NCBI GenBank assembly: GCA_043228905.1
Contig: JBHGNT010000009.1
Span: 4,402,001-4,466,000 of the forward strand
DNA from: Azolla caroliniana
Taxonomy: Eukaryota; Polypodiophyta
Reading direction: 5' to 3'
Length of the DNA stretch: 64,000 bases
Position 1 is the first letter of the stretch. Every line of letters begins with the position of its first letter. Below the pieces are notes generated by a model, which made no database searches, was not told the origin of the DNA, and saw nothing but the letters and a program-made list of their open reading frames with translations. This document shows, piece after piece, positions 1-9,964 of the stretch. A program made the translations under genes and the position numbers.

Positions 1-359
1 GCTTAGAGACACGAAAGAGAGCATATTACAGATTTGAGAACACATGCAATCATGGAGATATTAAGTGTTGGGTTCTCACACTAGTGCTTCTCTGTGGATG
101 GAAGTATGAGGTGGTAGCATCCCAAAATATACTTAGAAATAGTTTGATTCAAATGTTCAAAAACATTTTCTTGCAAAGTTTCTACAAGTTATGAAACAAA
201 CGTCATACACCCGCCTCCTCCTTGAGATGAAATCATTTCCCATTGAGATCATGGATTCATGGCCATGAAAAGGGTTGTTGAATACATGCTTAAGGTTCAA
301 AAAGGTCTCTCACATCAACTTCCTAGAAATGCATGGTAATAAGCAAAAAGATACAAAAG

Positions 360-950
360 ACGCATATAAAGCAAAATTTTGTGTTCCAGTTGGATGCAAG
401 ATATAGCAAAATGGTTTGGTAGATGGGATGCAACACACTTACTTCATGATGCATCACTAGATCCCTCTATAAATGAGGCCTTTTTGCAACGCCAATGTAT
501 TATGACATGGGGCAAATGTGGAGGATCACACTTCACACATTATGCTACACATGTTGTACCTAACTACAAAACCATATTCTTCGCAGAACAGGCAAACCGT
601 ACACATCGATACATATTAGAGCCCTTCACATTATCTGCCATTCAACCCATTACTTCCATGTGACTTAGCTCACATACATTGCAATGTGAGATGGGGCGTT
701 GGGGCAAGTGATGAGAATGGTCGACTATGCACACTTCACCCCAAACAAGCTCTAGAGTTTGACTATCACACTTTGATACAATACTCTACTTTTGATCATA
801 TTCAACCAAGTTTTCCATACATCTTCAAGGACGCCCAATCCTTGCACGAATTTCTCTCACAACCACAATGTGCACTCTCGATTGCAACATTCATTGGCAA
901 AGGTCTTGAACATCAAGAGTCATTACTCTCTTTCAAATGTGTTACGTGAA
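360..950 (+). mobile_element. LINE (non-LTR retrotransposon) 3' remnant
   Basis: Two open stretches, 379-663 and 686-949, read as the C-terminal tail of a LINE polyprotein. The first contains DIAKWFGRWDA and YILEPFTLSAIQP; the second contains HTLIQYSTFDHI followed by FLSQPQCALSIATFIGKGL, a divergent version of the Zn-binding tail after the reverse transcriptase in plant LINEs. The same WFxRWD block recurs at about 52330-52370 in another LINE remnant of this window, which supports a shared family. The two stretches are separated by a stop and a frame change, so the copy is dead. No reverse transcriptase core is seen upstream, because the window edge or a 5' truncation intervenes. Confidence 0.55.
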
Positions 951-2710
951 ATATGATATTTTTGGTCTCATTGGTCATGTTTGACTTCCAAAGATGATAA
1001 CATAATCTCTCTCTCTCTCAAGTTCAATCCTCCCCATGGGCTACACCCTATCTTATAGATTGCCACATCTCCTATGGACATATATCATAGATTTTAATCG
1101 GTCTCCTGTGGATGTTAAGAAGATTTGTATCTATTTCATTCACCATATTCATAGTAGCCAAAACTACAACTCTCTCTCTCTCTCTCTCTCTCTCTCTTCA
1201 ATAATTAAAACACTATTAATGTTGCAACCTAGGTTGTTGCCTTGAGGTATGTACATTCTTCTAGTCAAAACCTAGAGAGGTTGTACTCAGTTGTAATCAT
1301 TGTTATTCTATCCACCCAATTGGGTGAAGGTTGTAACCAAGGTTGTTGCCTTGAGGCAAAGACATTCCTCTAATGAAAACCTAGAGATATTGTATTCGGT
1401 TGTACTCAGAACATAGTGAAGTTGTTTGGAACCTACGGTTCTCATGGTTTTTCCCTATTTGGGTTTTCCGCGTAAAATTTTGGTGTACTCTGTTTTTTTG
1501 TTTATGTTATGTCTTTCTTATATCGTGTTGGAAGTCTAAAGCTCATCGTGATTCAGATCCATATTCCTAACAATTAACCCAACAATGTTTGTCCCTTTCA
1601 ATGTCAAGGACAAGGGACTCGAGAGAGAATGTCCAATCAAAGTAGTGAGTCAAGATGATTGCTCATGGGCTCCTAAGGAGCACTTCCTCCTACAAACATT
1701 ACAAGGCTAATACTTGCAATAAGAAGAATGTATATAAACATGTCACTTCCCAATTCACTCACTAGAGAAGGTTAATTGCGCTTATGCTCACACCATATCC
1801 TCCACAACTTAATGTTTTTGTTAGCATAACCACATGAAAGAGGAAGCCTAGTATCTTGAGAAAGCTACCTTTGTGATTTCAAGATGTTTGTGACTTTTCT
1901 AAAGCTCATATTTCGAGATGTTTGTGATTTCCCTTCTATTCAAAATGATTGGTTGTCTATGTGTACATAGATATTTTTGGCTCCAATGTTTTTTTAAATA
2001 ATCTTAAAAAACACGATCAAAACAATAAAGTCATTAGGTTTATACATTCTTGAGAAGGCACATCATTTCCTCTTTGTTCACCAATCTTTACATATCGATA
2101 AATGTGCAGTGCAATGCAGTGTCCTTCAGGTTATTAGTTAGAGTGACCACTTATTTTACAAAGCACTGAAAAAATGTATTATACAACCACACCCATAATT
2201 ACTCATTGTAGAAATTTGTATGGTTGTGGAGCATATGTACATATCACGTACAATAATGGATATGCACATCGAAGTGCTCATCAACATGTGCACCTACATG
2301 TGCAAAATGCTTGTCTATCCCTTGTCACGTGGGCTTTTTTAATTCCATGAATATCATGTGGTTTATAAACTGTGTAGTTTACATGTTCAAAGTCTCAATA
2401 CCATCTAGGTAAAGAGAGACTGGAAACGATTGACACCAAGGAAGGATTTCCACTTGAATGGCATTTGAAGGTGATGCCACTCCATAACATTGTTTTGTGT
2501 TACTTCCTTTTCTCCCGATTATATACCAATGCTGTCATACATGGGCAATCTGATTGGATTTCTTTCCTGTTGAAAAATACAAAATCCCAGTAGAGAATGG
2601 TCCAAAGATACAAAAACACTTGGCTTCTGTAATGGTACACATATCAACTAACATTTTATAGTAGTTCTCCTTCTGGACATTAGCATAGAATCATTCTTTT
2701 TCTACCATAT
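951..2710. other. Gene-free stretch with CT microsatellite
   Basis: No convincing coding sequence. It holds a (CT)n tract at about 1165-1197, a shorter CT run near 1006-1019, and two diverged direct copies of a segment with the phrase aggttgttgccttgagg (about 1229 and 1341) followed by similar text, a small tandem duplication. The rest is ordinary AT-rich sequence that includes the 3' flank of the PPR gene. Confidence 0.5.
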
Positions 2711-5700
2711 TCATTTTCCATTCTCCATTGGTTCCACATCCGCATATATATTGGACAACATAACAAATGCTGTAGCGTGATTTTCATCAAGATCCATGAC
2801 ACATTCAAAAGCATATTTCCCCAACTCAACATTCCCCCACTTTTTACAAGCTGCAAGAATGATGCTCCACATTGCTAAATCGGACTGAAATGGTGTCTCT
2901 CTCATCATCAAAATAGCTTCATCAAGTTGTCCTGCTCGACTAAGAAGATCAACAATACAATTCCGGTGTTTTGTATTAGGCGAAATCCTATGCTCGATGA
3001 TCATATCTTTAAAGTACTCTAGTCCCTTTTCAACCAGCCCTGCATGGCTACAAAGAGTAAGGATAGTAAGGAAGGTGACCTCATCTGGCTTCACAACTTT
3101 CCTCATCCTCTCGAACAATGCAAAAGTAAGTTCACTCTCACCTTGACGAGCATATCCGGCAATCAATGCATTCCATGCTTCAACCTCCATTTCTGTTTGA
3201 TCGAAAACCCTATGAGCATCATCCATGCATCCACACTTGCCATACATGTCAATAAGTGTAGTCACAAATGTTCCTTCAAGCTTTCCAAATGTGGTGATCA
3301 AAGAATGGATCATTTTTCCAGTTTCAGAATCGGCTGCTTTACTACAAACTTTAAGGAAGTTCAGAAAGGTTATGTTATTAGGTAGGACAGCTTGTTCTTG
3401 CATTTGCCTGAAGAGAGAGAGGGCTTTTTTGCTTTCACCATGTTCAGCATATGCGGAAATTGTGGCACTCCACGAGATTACATTTGGTGATATACCATCC
3501 AACTGCATGTTGTTAAGACAATTCAGTGCTTCATCAGGAAGACCATTTTCAGCATAAGCCGATAGTAGTACATTCCATGTTACTTCATCCTGAACTATTG
3601 ACTCATCAAATAATACCTCTGCTTCAGTAAATGAACCAAATTTTGCATACATGCCAACCAAAGCATTGCAAACAAGGTTATCTTTCTCATATCCCTTCTT
3701 CACAACTTCGAGGTGGAGCCCTCTGCCCATATTTAAGTCATTCATACCACCACATGCTTTTAAGACATGAGAAAGTGTGACCCCATCTGGGGAGAGACCC
3801 TTGGATTGCACATTTGTCAATACTCTGAGAGCATGTTCATTGTGCCCTTGGTCAACATAGGCTTGAATTAATGCATTCCATGGCACAATATCCTTAATCG
3901 GCAAGTGCAAGAACACATCTTCAGCATCTTTGAGGGAAGCACATTTAGCGTACATGTCAATCAAAGAACTTCCAATGAGGAGGTCATTTTCCAGGCTATC
4001 TCTAGCAAGTTTGGAATGTATTTCTTGACCCTTTTCTAGAGATTGTGTATTCCCACATGCTTTCAGACATCCTAGAAAAGCAATTTCATCTGGAAATATG
4101 CCTTCTAGCTCCATCTCTTTCAAGCACTCCATACATTCCTCAACTAACTCTAAGTCAGCATAGCCTGTGATAAGTATAGTCCACGAAACTAGATCTCTTT
4201 CTGTAAGGCTATCAAAAACTTCTTTTGCTTCAGCCATTGAACCACATTTTACATAAAGATCAATCAAAGTATTGCCAACAAAAACCTCTTGTTCCAAGCT
4301 AAGTTTGGAAATTTCCATGTATATCTCTCTACCTAAAGTTATATTCCCTAAATTAGCAAATGATCTCAATATGCAAACAAATGTGATAACATTTGGCAAA
4401 ATGTTATGTGCTTTCATTTCTGCATAGCAATTCATAATATTTTCATCAAGCCCATGATCAGAATACCCTGTCATTAATGCATTAAACGAGACCACATCCC
4501 GGCTTGAAAGGTTTTCAAATATGTCTCGTGCTTCTGTAAGCATACCCCATTTTGCATACATGTCTATGAAAGTGTTTCCAATGAATGAATCCTTTTCTAG
4601 TCCTAATAGGACCATCCGCATATGCAGTTCTTGACCCTTCTCCATGGCTCCAGAGCTACTACAAGCTTTTAAAGCACTAGCATAAGTGAAAATGTTTGGA
4701 CAAATACCTTCAGTGTACATTCTATCCAATAAGCTGCTCACTTCTTCGCCAAGTTGTTGGTCGGCATATCCCGATACTAGTGTAGTCCATGAGATTACAT
4801 CTCGTACTAGAAGTTCATCAAACACATCTTTTGCTTCTAAGGGTAAGCCACACTTGAAATACATGTCCATCAATGCATTACTAACTAGAGTAACATTTTC
4901 CAGGCCTTCCTCAACAATCTCAGCATGTATCTCTTGGCCTCTTTCTATGTCCCCTGCATTCCCAAAAGCTTTCAAACTACACGAAAATGTCAATTCATTA
5001 AGATATACACCTTCCTCTCGCATCTTCTGTAAGCACTTTACCACATTATTTACAAGTTTTTGTTCAGCAAAGGCTGCTATGAGTACTGTCCATGAGACCA
5101 CATCTCGAACAGATAGTGTATCAAGTATTTTTTGTGCTTCGGAAAAGTAACTACATTTGGCATATATATCTAGTAGAGTGTTAGCAACCGAAGAGTCCCT
5201 CTCAAACCCCTTCATGACAATATGTGAATGTAATTGGAAACCCACGTCGAAGGAAGTCAGGTTGCCACAAGCTTTTAAAGTGCATATAAAACTGATAGCA
5301 TCAGGAGATACTCCTTGTGATTCCATGCACTTCAAACAATCGAACGCTGCTTCACCATATCCATGTTCAGCATACCCAGAAATAAGTGAATTCCAAGTGA
5401 CGACATCTCGGGCTTGAAATTCATTTAGTGTGTCCTGTGCTTCAGAAAAAAGACCAAATTTTGCATACATACCCACCAAAGTATTGATAACCATGTGATT
5501 ATTGATGTATTCTCCTTTGGCAATCTCGGCATGTAATTCTTGGCACGTGTGTATAGCCCCTGCAATACCACATGCTTTCAGGCCAGCAATGTATGTGACA
5601 TCATCTAAAGTTACCCCTTGAGATTGCATCTCATCGAAAAGTTCTAATGCTTCAACACCGAGACCACACTCAACATATCCAAGGATCAAAACATTCCATG

Positions 5701-6763
5701 AGACCACGTCTTTGAGCATAAGTTCATTAAAGACTTCATATGCTTCTACAAGCAACCCGCATTTGGCATACATGTCCACCAATGTATTGCCTATAGAAAC
5801 GTCTCTTTCAAACCCGTCTATGACAAGTTCACAATGTATACGTCTTCCTTTATCCTCATCTCTCATGTTTCCACATATTTTCAAGCAACAAACAAGAGTA
5901 ATCGCATCTGGAGATATACCCTCTTCTCGCATTTGGTTGAGACAACTCAAAGCTTCGTTATTGAGTCCATATTCAGCATAACTTGATATAAGTGCAGTCC
6001 AGGATACCACATCTTTTATCGATAGTTTATCGAATACATCTCTAGCTTCAGCAAGTGCACCACATTTAGCATACATCATCACCAAAGTGTTTCCAATATA
6101 TTTATCACTCTCAAATCCCTGTTTTATAACCTCATTATATATGTCTTGACCTCTTTGCAAGTCTCTTAATCTGGTGCAAGCCTTGAGAAGAGCCACTAAA
6201 GTATGAGGACTTGGGAGTATACAATCCTGTTGCATTTTAGCAAACAAAGAAATTCCATCCATAGGATCGCCATTTTCAATGCTATTTTGTATAATTGATG
6301 TCCATGAATGCTCACTCCGATGAGTAACACGGTTCAAAACTTGATCTGCCATTTTTCCTCCACCACACTCTACAAACATAGGAACTAAATAATTCCCGAT
6401 CTCTCTGTGATTTTCTAGTCCATTGTTACACAGATGCAGATACATGGACTTTGCGAGCCCTAATTTTTTCTTTTTTCTGCATTGTTGGAGGATGTAGATC
6501 ACGTTGTCAATTGATGGAAGCTCTTTCATACATTGTAAAGATACAATCCCAGCCTCAATGTTGAGATGGTCAACTTTTGCTTTTTCTAGCTTTTCATTTG
6601 CTTTCTGAATATGATCTAAATTAGCATTTTCTTGCTTTTCATATGCTTTCTGGATATGATTTGTGGATCTTAACACGGGTGCCCATTTAGGGTTTGTATC
6701 CTTAAAACCTGTGAAAGGTGTGTAGATATGGGCCCCATCAACAGATATTCTGTTTTCTTTCAT
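2711..6763 (-). CDS. PLS-class pentatricopeptide repeat (PPR) protein, intronless
   Basis: A single open frame of 1350 residues, almost wholly PPR motifs. About eleven to twelve P-L-S triplets of roughly 100 residues can be counted from recurring signatures such as MYAKCG, RDVVSWT/N, GYAEHG and KACGN. PLS proteins are organelle RNA-binding factors, usually for C-to-U or U-to-C editing in mitochondria or plastids; that role is inferred from the family. The N-terminus has two near-copies of a 16-residue charged unit (HIQKAYEK / HIQKANEK) before the first repeat, which looks coiled-coil-like, and no clear transit peptide. The protein ends at MLSNIYADVEPMENGK, that is at the start of the E motif, so E, E+ and DYW domains are absent from the frame. 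Either it acts with a partner deaminase or the 3' end was lost by mutation. The ATG at 6763 is the first in the frame; the leader just upstream is GA-rich on the coding strand. Confidence 0.9.
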   Translation of the reverse strand: MKENRISVDGAHIYTPFTGFKDTNPKWAPVLRSTNHIQKAYEKQENANLDHIQKANEKLEKAKVDHLNIEAGIVSLQCMKELPSIDNVIYILQQCRKKKKLGLAKSMYLHLCNNGLENHREIGNYLVPMFVECGGGKMADQVLNRVTHRSEHSWTSIIQNSIENGDPMDGISLFAKMQQDCILPSPHTLVALLKACTRLRDLQRGQDIYNEVIKQGFESDKYIGNTLVMMYAKCGALAEARDVFDKLSIKDVVSWTALISSYAEYGLNNEALSCLNQMREEGISPDAITLVCCLKICGNMRDEDKGRRIHCELVIDGFERDVSIGNTLVDMYAKCGLLVEAYEVFNELMLKDVVSWNVLILGYVECGLGVEALELFDEMQSQGVTLDDVTYIAGLKACGIAGAIHTCQELHAEIAKGEYINNHMVINTLVGMYAKFGLFSEAQDTLNEFQARDVVTWNSLISGYAEHGYGEAAFDCLKCMESQGVSPDAISFICTLKACGNLTSFDVGFQLHSHIVMKGFERDSSVANTLLDIYAKCSYFSEAQKILDTLSVRDVVSWTVLIAAFAEQKLVNNVVKCLQKMREEGVYLNELTFSCSLKAFGNAGDIERGQEIHAEIVEEGLENVTLVSNALMDMYFKCGLPLEAKDVFDELLVRDVISWTTLVSGYADQQLGEEVSSLLDRMYTEGICPNIFTYASALKACSSSGAMEKGQELHMRMVLLGLEKDSFIGNTFIDMYAKWGMLTEARDIFENLSSRDVVSFNALMTGYSDHGLDENIMNCYAEMKAHNILPNVITFVCILRSFANLGNITLGREIYMEISKLSLEQEVFVGNTLIDLYVKCGSMAEAKEVFDSLTERDLVSWTILITGYADLELVEECMECLKEMELEGIFPDEIAFLGCLKACGNTQSLEKGQEIHSKLARDSLENDLLIGSSLIDMYAKCASLKDAEDVFLHLPIKDIVPWNALIQAYVDQGHNEHALRVLTNVQSKGLSPDGVTLSHVLKACGGMNDLNMGRGLHLEVVKKGYEKDNLVCNALVGMYAKFGSFTEAEVLFDESIVQDEVTWNVLLSAYAENGLPDEALNCLNNMQLDGISPNVISWSATISAYAEHGESKKALSLFRQMQEQAVLPNNITFLNFLKVCSKAADSETGKMIHSLITTFGKLEGTFVTTLIDMYGKCGCMDDAHRVFDQTEMEVEAWNALIAGYARQGESELTFALFERMRKVVKPDEVTFLTILTLCSHAGLVEKGLEYFKDMIIEHRISPNTKHRNCIVDLLSRAGQLDEAILMMRETPFQSDLAMWSIILAACKKWGNVELGKYAFECVMDLDENHATAFVMLSNIYADVEPMENGK

Positions 6764-7760
6764 TTCAAGGGGAACCCATCATCATCATCATCTCTCTCGC
6801 TCTCTCTGCAGAGCTGAAGATGCTCTGTGGTTACGAGCTTCTTTGTGATTGCAACGAGTCATTCTGACCTCATATCACAGAAACAATTAACCATATCCAT
6901 TGAATCTGTTTAAGGTCAAATGTGTACAAGTAGTACGAGGAGCATAATTATAAATTTATATGTATGTGAGAAAAACTGTAAAGAAGTGGTCAGATCCTTC
7001 CTGACCGGGGTCGGGGTCATTCGAGAAATAACAAAAACTTAGAAGTGTTCGAATGAAATGAAGAGAAAGTTTATGAGCATGCTCTCCTCGAGAGCGATAG
7101 CTTCGCCTATATAAGCTCGAAATCGAACCACACAGTCCAAAATGAAAATGCAAACCCCTAAAAACCAAAATTAACGTTATCTAATTCCGACCTTCATGAC
7201 CCCTCTTCTTTCCTTCATCAAATCATTGTGTTGTATGCAATTACTTCTCCGTTATGGCCTCTCCAAATCCCAATGATTCTATGGTTTGACCCCATTTGTA
7301 TGGCATCTGAGACGACTTCTTCATACATGGTTTACATATGATGCTATGGCTTGCATATATAGACTAGACTAGAGAACTTTGATCTAGGATGCTTTCTTTC
7401 AATTCCTCACATTGATATGCTTTTTCCCACGAGGGACATTATTTTCTCCTTGAAATCATGAGAACAATACCTCAACCAGACTCAAAATTGAAAAGAAATA
7501 GGGATCTAGTTGTAACTACCAAGGTACTTAGAACAAATGAGAGATGTTACTTTCTTTACTAAATTTATCGAGATTAACCAATCAGTTCTTGGAGCCTTGT
7601 AAAACACAATTAAGGATATTGGAGGGGAACACATTAATATGCAGCACAACATCAAAACATAACACACCATGTTTTCATGGTTTATTAGAGCTAAAAATGC
7701 CTTCAAATCATCCCACAAATAGTCAAAGAGCAATTGCATTCAGGTCACTTAGTTACAACC
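6764..7760. other. Intergenic, 5' flank of the PPR gene
   Basis: No supported gene. A CT-rich tract at about 6789-6812 lies directly before the PPR start and is probably its 5' leader. Short open frames here have no recognisable similarity. Confidence 0.4.
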
Positions 7761-8075
7761 TCAATGAATGCAACTAAAAAAGCTTATTTTTTGGAACAAC
7801 CTTCGAATTTAAGCAAGACGGTCAGGCTATAAGAGTCACACCACCTTTGATGTACGTATGCATATATATAATGTATGTGAATTTGAAGATAGATTATGTA
7901 CATACATACATTATGTGAATTTGAAGATAGGTTATACATAATCTTATCTTCAGATTCACATACATTATATATATACATACGTACATCAAGGGTGGTGTGA
8001 CTCTTATAGCCTGGCCGTCTTGCTTAAATTCAAAGGTTGTTCCAAAAAATAAGCTTTTTTAGTTGCATTCATTGA
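7761..8075. repeat. Long near-perfect inverted repeat (hairpin), MITE or hpRNA/MIRNA-like
   Basis: Left arm about 7761-7902, right arm about 7934-8075, loop of about 30 bases. The outer ends pair exactly (tcaatgaatgcaactaaaaa against its complement ending at 8075). Mismatches are few along about 140 bp, so the arms are recent copies. No coding potential is seen. I find no convincing target site duplication: the flanks are acaacc on the left and tatgta on the right. It could be a foldback MITE, or a young inverted duplication that would give a long hairpin RNA. An ATGT microsatellite follows immediately at 8076-8110. Confidence 0.85.
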
Positions 8076-9964
8076 TATGTATGTATGTATGTATGCATGT
8101 ATGTATACATGTTATATGCTTTCACCATACAAACCCAAGATGTTGATAGGTTGATGGTTATCATGTTATTCATATGAAGTGCAAAGGAGTTATACGCTGT
8201 TGATTTCAAGTAGGAAGAGGGGTTTCGATTAAATAAAATAAATGTGGTGAGGAGCTATCGTTACAATTGTTAATGTTCAACAATTCCACGCTATGCCACC
8301 ACTTTCAGTGGCTGTGCTCAGACTGATCTAAATAAGCTGTATGTGACTTCTAAATAGCCGATGTTATTCGTTACAAGGTTGCCTCAAATCATATAGTACA
8401 AGACTACACCAATTTATTTATTTATTCTTGGGGAGGGCCAAGGGGAATTGTCGTAGAACCCTAATCTTCTTGTTCATTCTTTTGCACAGCACAAACTGAA
8501 CTGAGAATTGGGTTCTTCCATGGAATTGATGATTTGGCTGAACTGTGAAGCTGTGCAAAAACTTGAAAACCCTAATCTTCTTCTTCTCTCGCACAAGGCA
8601 CAAACCGAACCAAGAACCGAGTTCTCCTTCTTCTTACCCCATGATGTTGTGCCTATACAAATTCATTCGAAGCATAAGTCAAGATGAGAATGGAATGTCA
8701 AAGTTCAAATACAAAGAAGCAATTTCTAGTGTAGCTTGTTGTATTAAATTTTGAATAAAAAGAAAGCAACCAAATGAAAATTGCTTCTATTTGGGATTGT
8801 TAACAAAAAAAACCTTCAGATATTTGACACATTTGTTAACAAATCACTTCGACACGTCTACCTGAAGGTTTTTCAAATCATGTTTGGGTCAATTTATTTT
8901 TCGAGCCCTCCCAAGTAATGAATGATAGAAAAATCAAAGCTTCATAGAATGGGCTGACAAATAATAATGGCTTTAAGTAATAAATAGACAGATTAATTAA
9001 TCTATTTTGTTTCACACCTGATAAATTTAGGACCTTTATTTTCTCTCTATTTTAGCAACACGTCTGTTACCTCAGTGTGAGGTAAAAACCCACGAAAAGA
9101 TATACAAAATTTCAGTGCTTCGTAGTTTTGTTTCTCTCTGAAGCTACTAAAGTTGGAAATTTAATTCGTTGGTAGCTTTTATTTCAACTTTAAAATATGT
9201 ATGAAAACCCTCTCTCCTTTTACTTTTCTTAATAAATTCTGCAGCTTTTTTGTCTGAACACAAATCCTACTAGGACCTTTCATAGTTACATATTTTAATA
9301 AGCGTTTATCATTCTTATTTACTAAATTTCTAAAAGCTCACCTCTGTATTGAATTTTTTTTAAAGTACTTAGTTTTAACCAGGTAAAAAGTGGAAAGTCC
9401 TTTTTTAATATAACATCCCAATTTTTTAGTATGAAACGATCATTTAAAACTTATTTTTACTCTCTTTTTTTCTCTTTTTTCTCTTTTTCCTTTTCTTTTA
9501 AAAAATTTTAATCCACTGTTTCTCTACATTTTAGCTTTTATATGATCGATAGAATTTAAAACTTTTCGGGATAGTCGAATGCTGCTAATCTTAGAAGAGA
9601 ATTTAAAGAGCATTAACTAACGTAGTCCCGACATTCTAGGTAGAAAGTGGCTATATATTTTAATACAATTCTCTATTTTATAGCCTAAATTTATGTTTTG
9701 TGAGACTAGAATTTATAGCATTCAGTAAATTTCTTTACTCATGCTATTATTAAATTTGTGGGAAGTAGCTTAAACATCATAATCATGGATGAAGTTTTTT
9801 ACCAAATTCTGGATCTCTATATGCATAATATATCCATCATTCAAGCATGCATACATAAAAATACATTACATACGTCCATGCATACACATATACATACATA
9901 ATCTCAGCCCACAAACATCAAGTCATTTAAGATCTGTGTGCCATGTAGAGATCATAAATGCATA
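8076..9964. other. Gene-free AT-rich stretch
   Basis: It contains an (ATGT)n run at 8076-8110 and a diverged tandem duplication at 8457-8519 and 8569-8628, each starting with aaccctaatcttctt and carrying a gcacaa(a/g) block. Pyrimidine-rich text follows around 9360-9560. The last part may hold the 3' UTR of the STICHEL-like gene. No gene is supported. Confidence 0.45.

Noticed and set aside
3044-5981. Plus-strand open frames inside the PPR gene (e.g. 4686-5150)
   Set aside because: They are antisense shadows of the repeat-rich PPR frame with no independent similarity.
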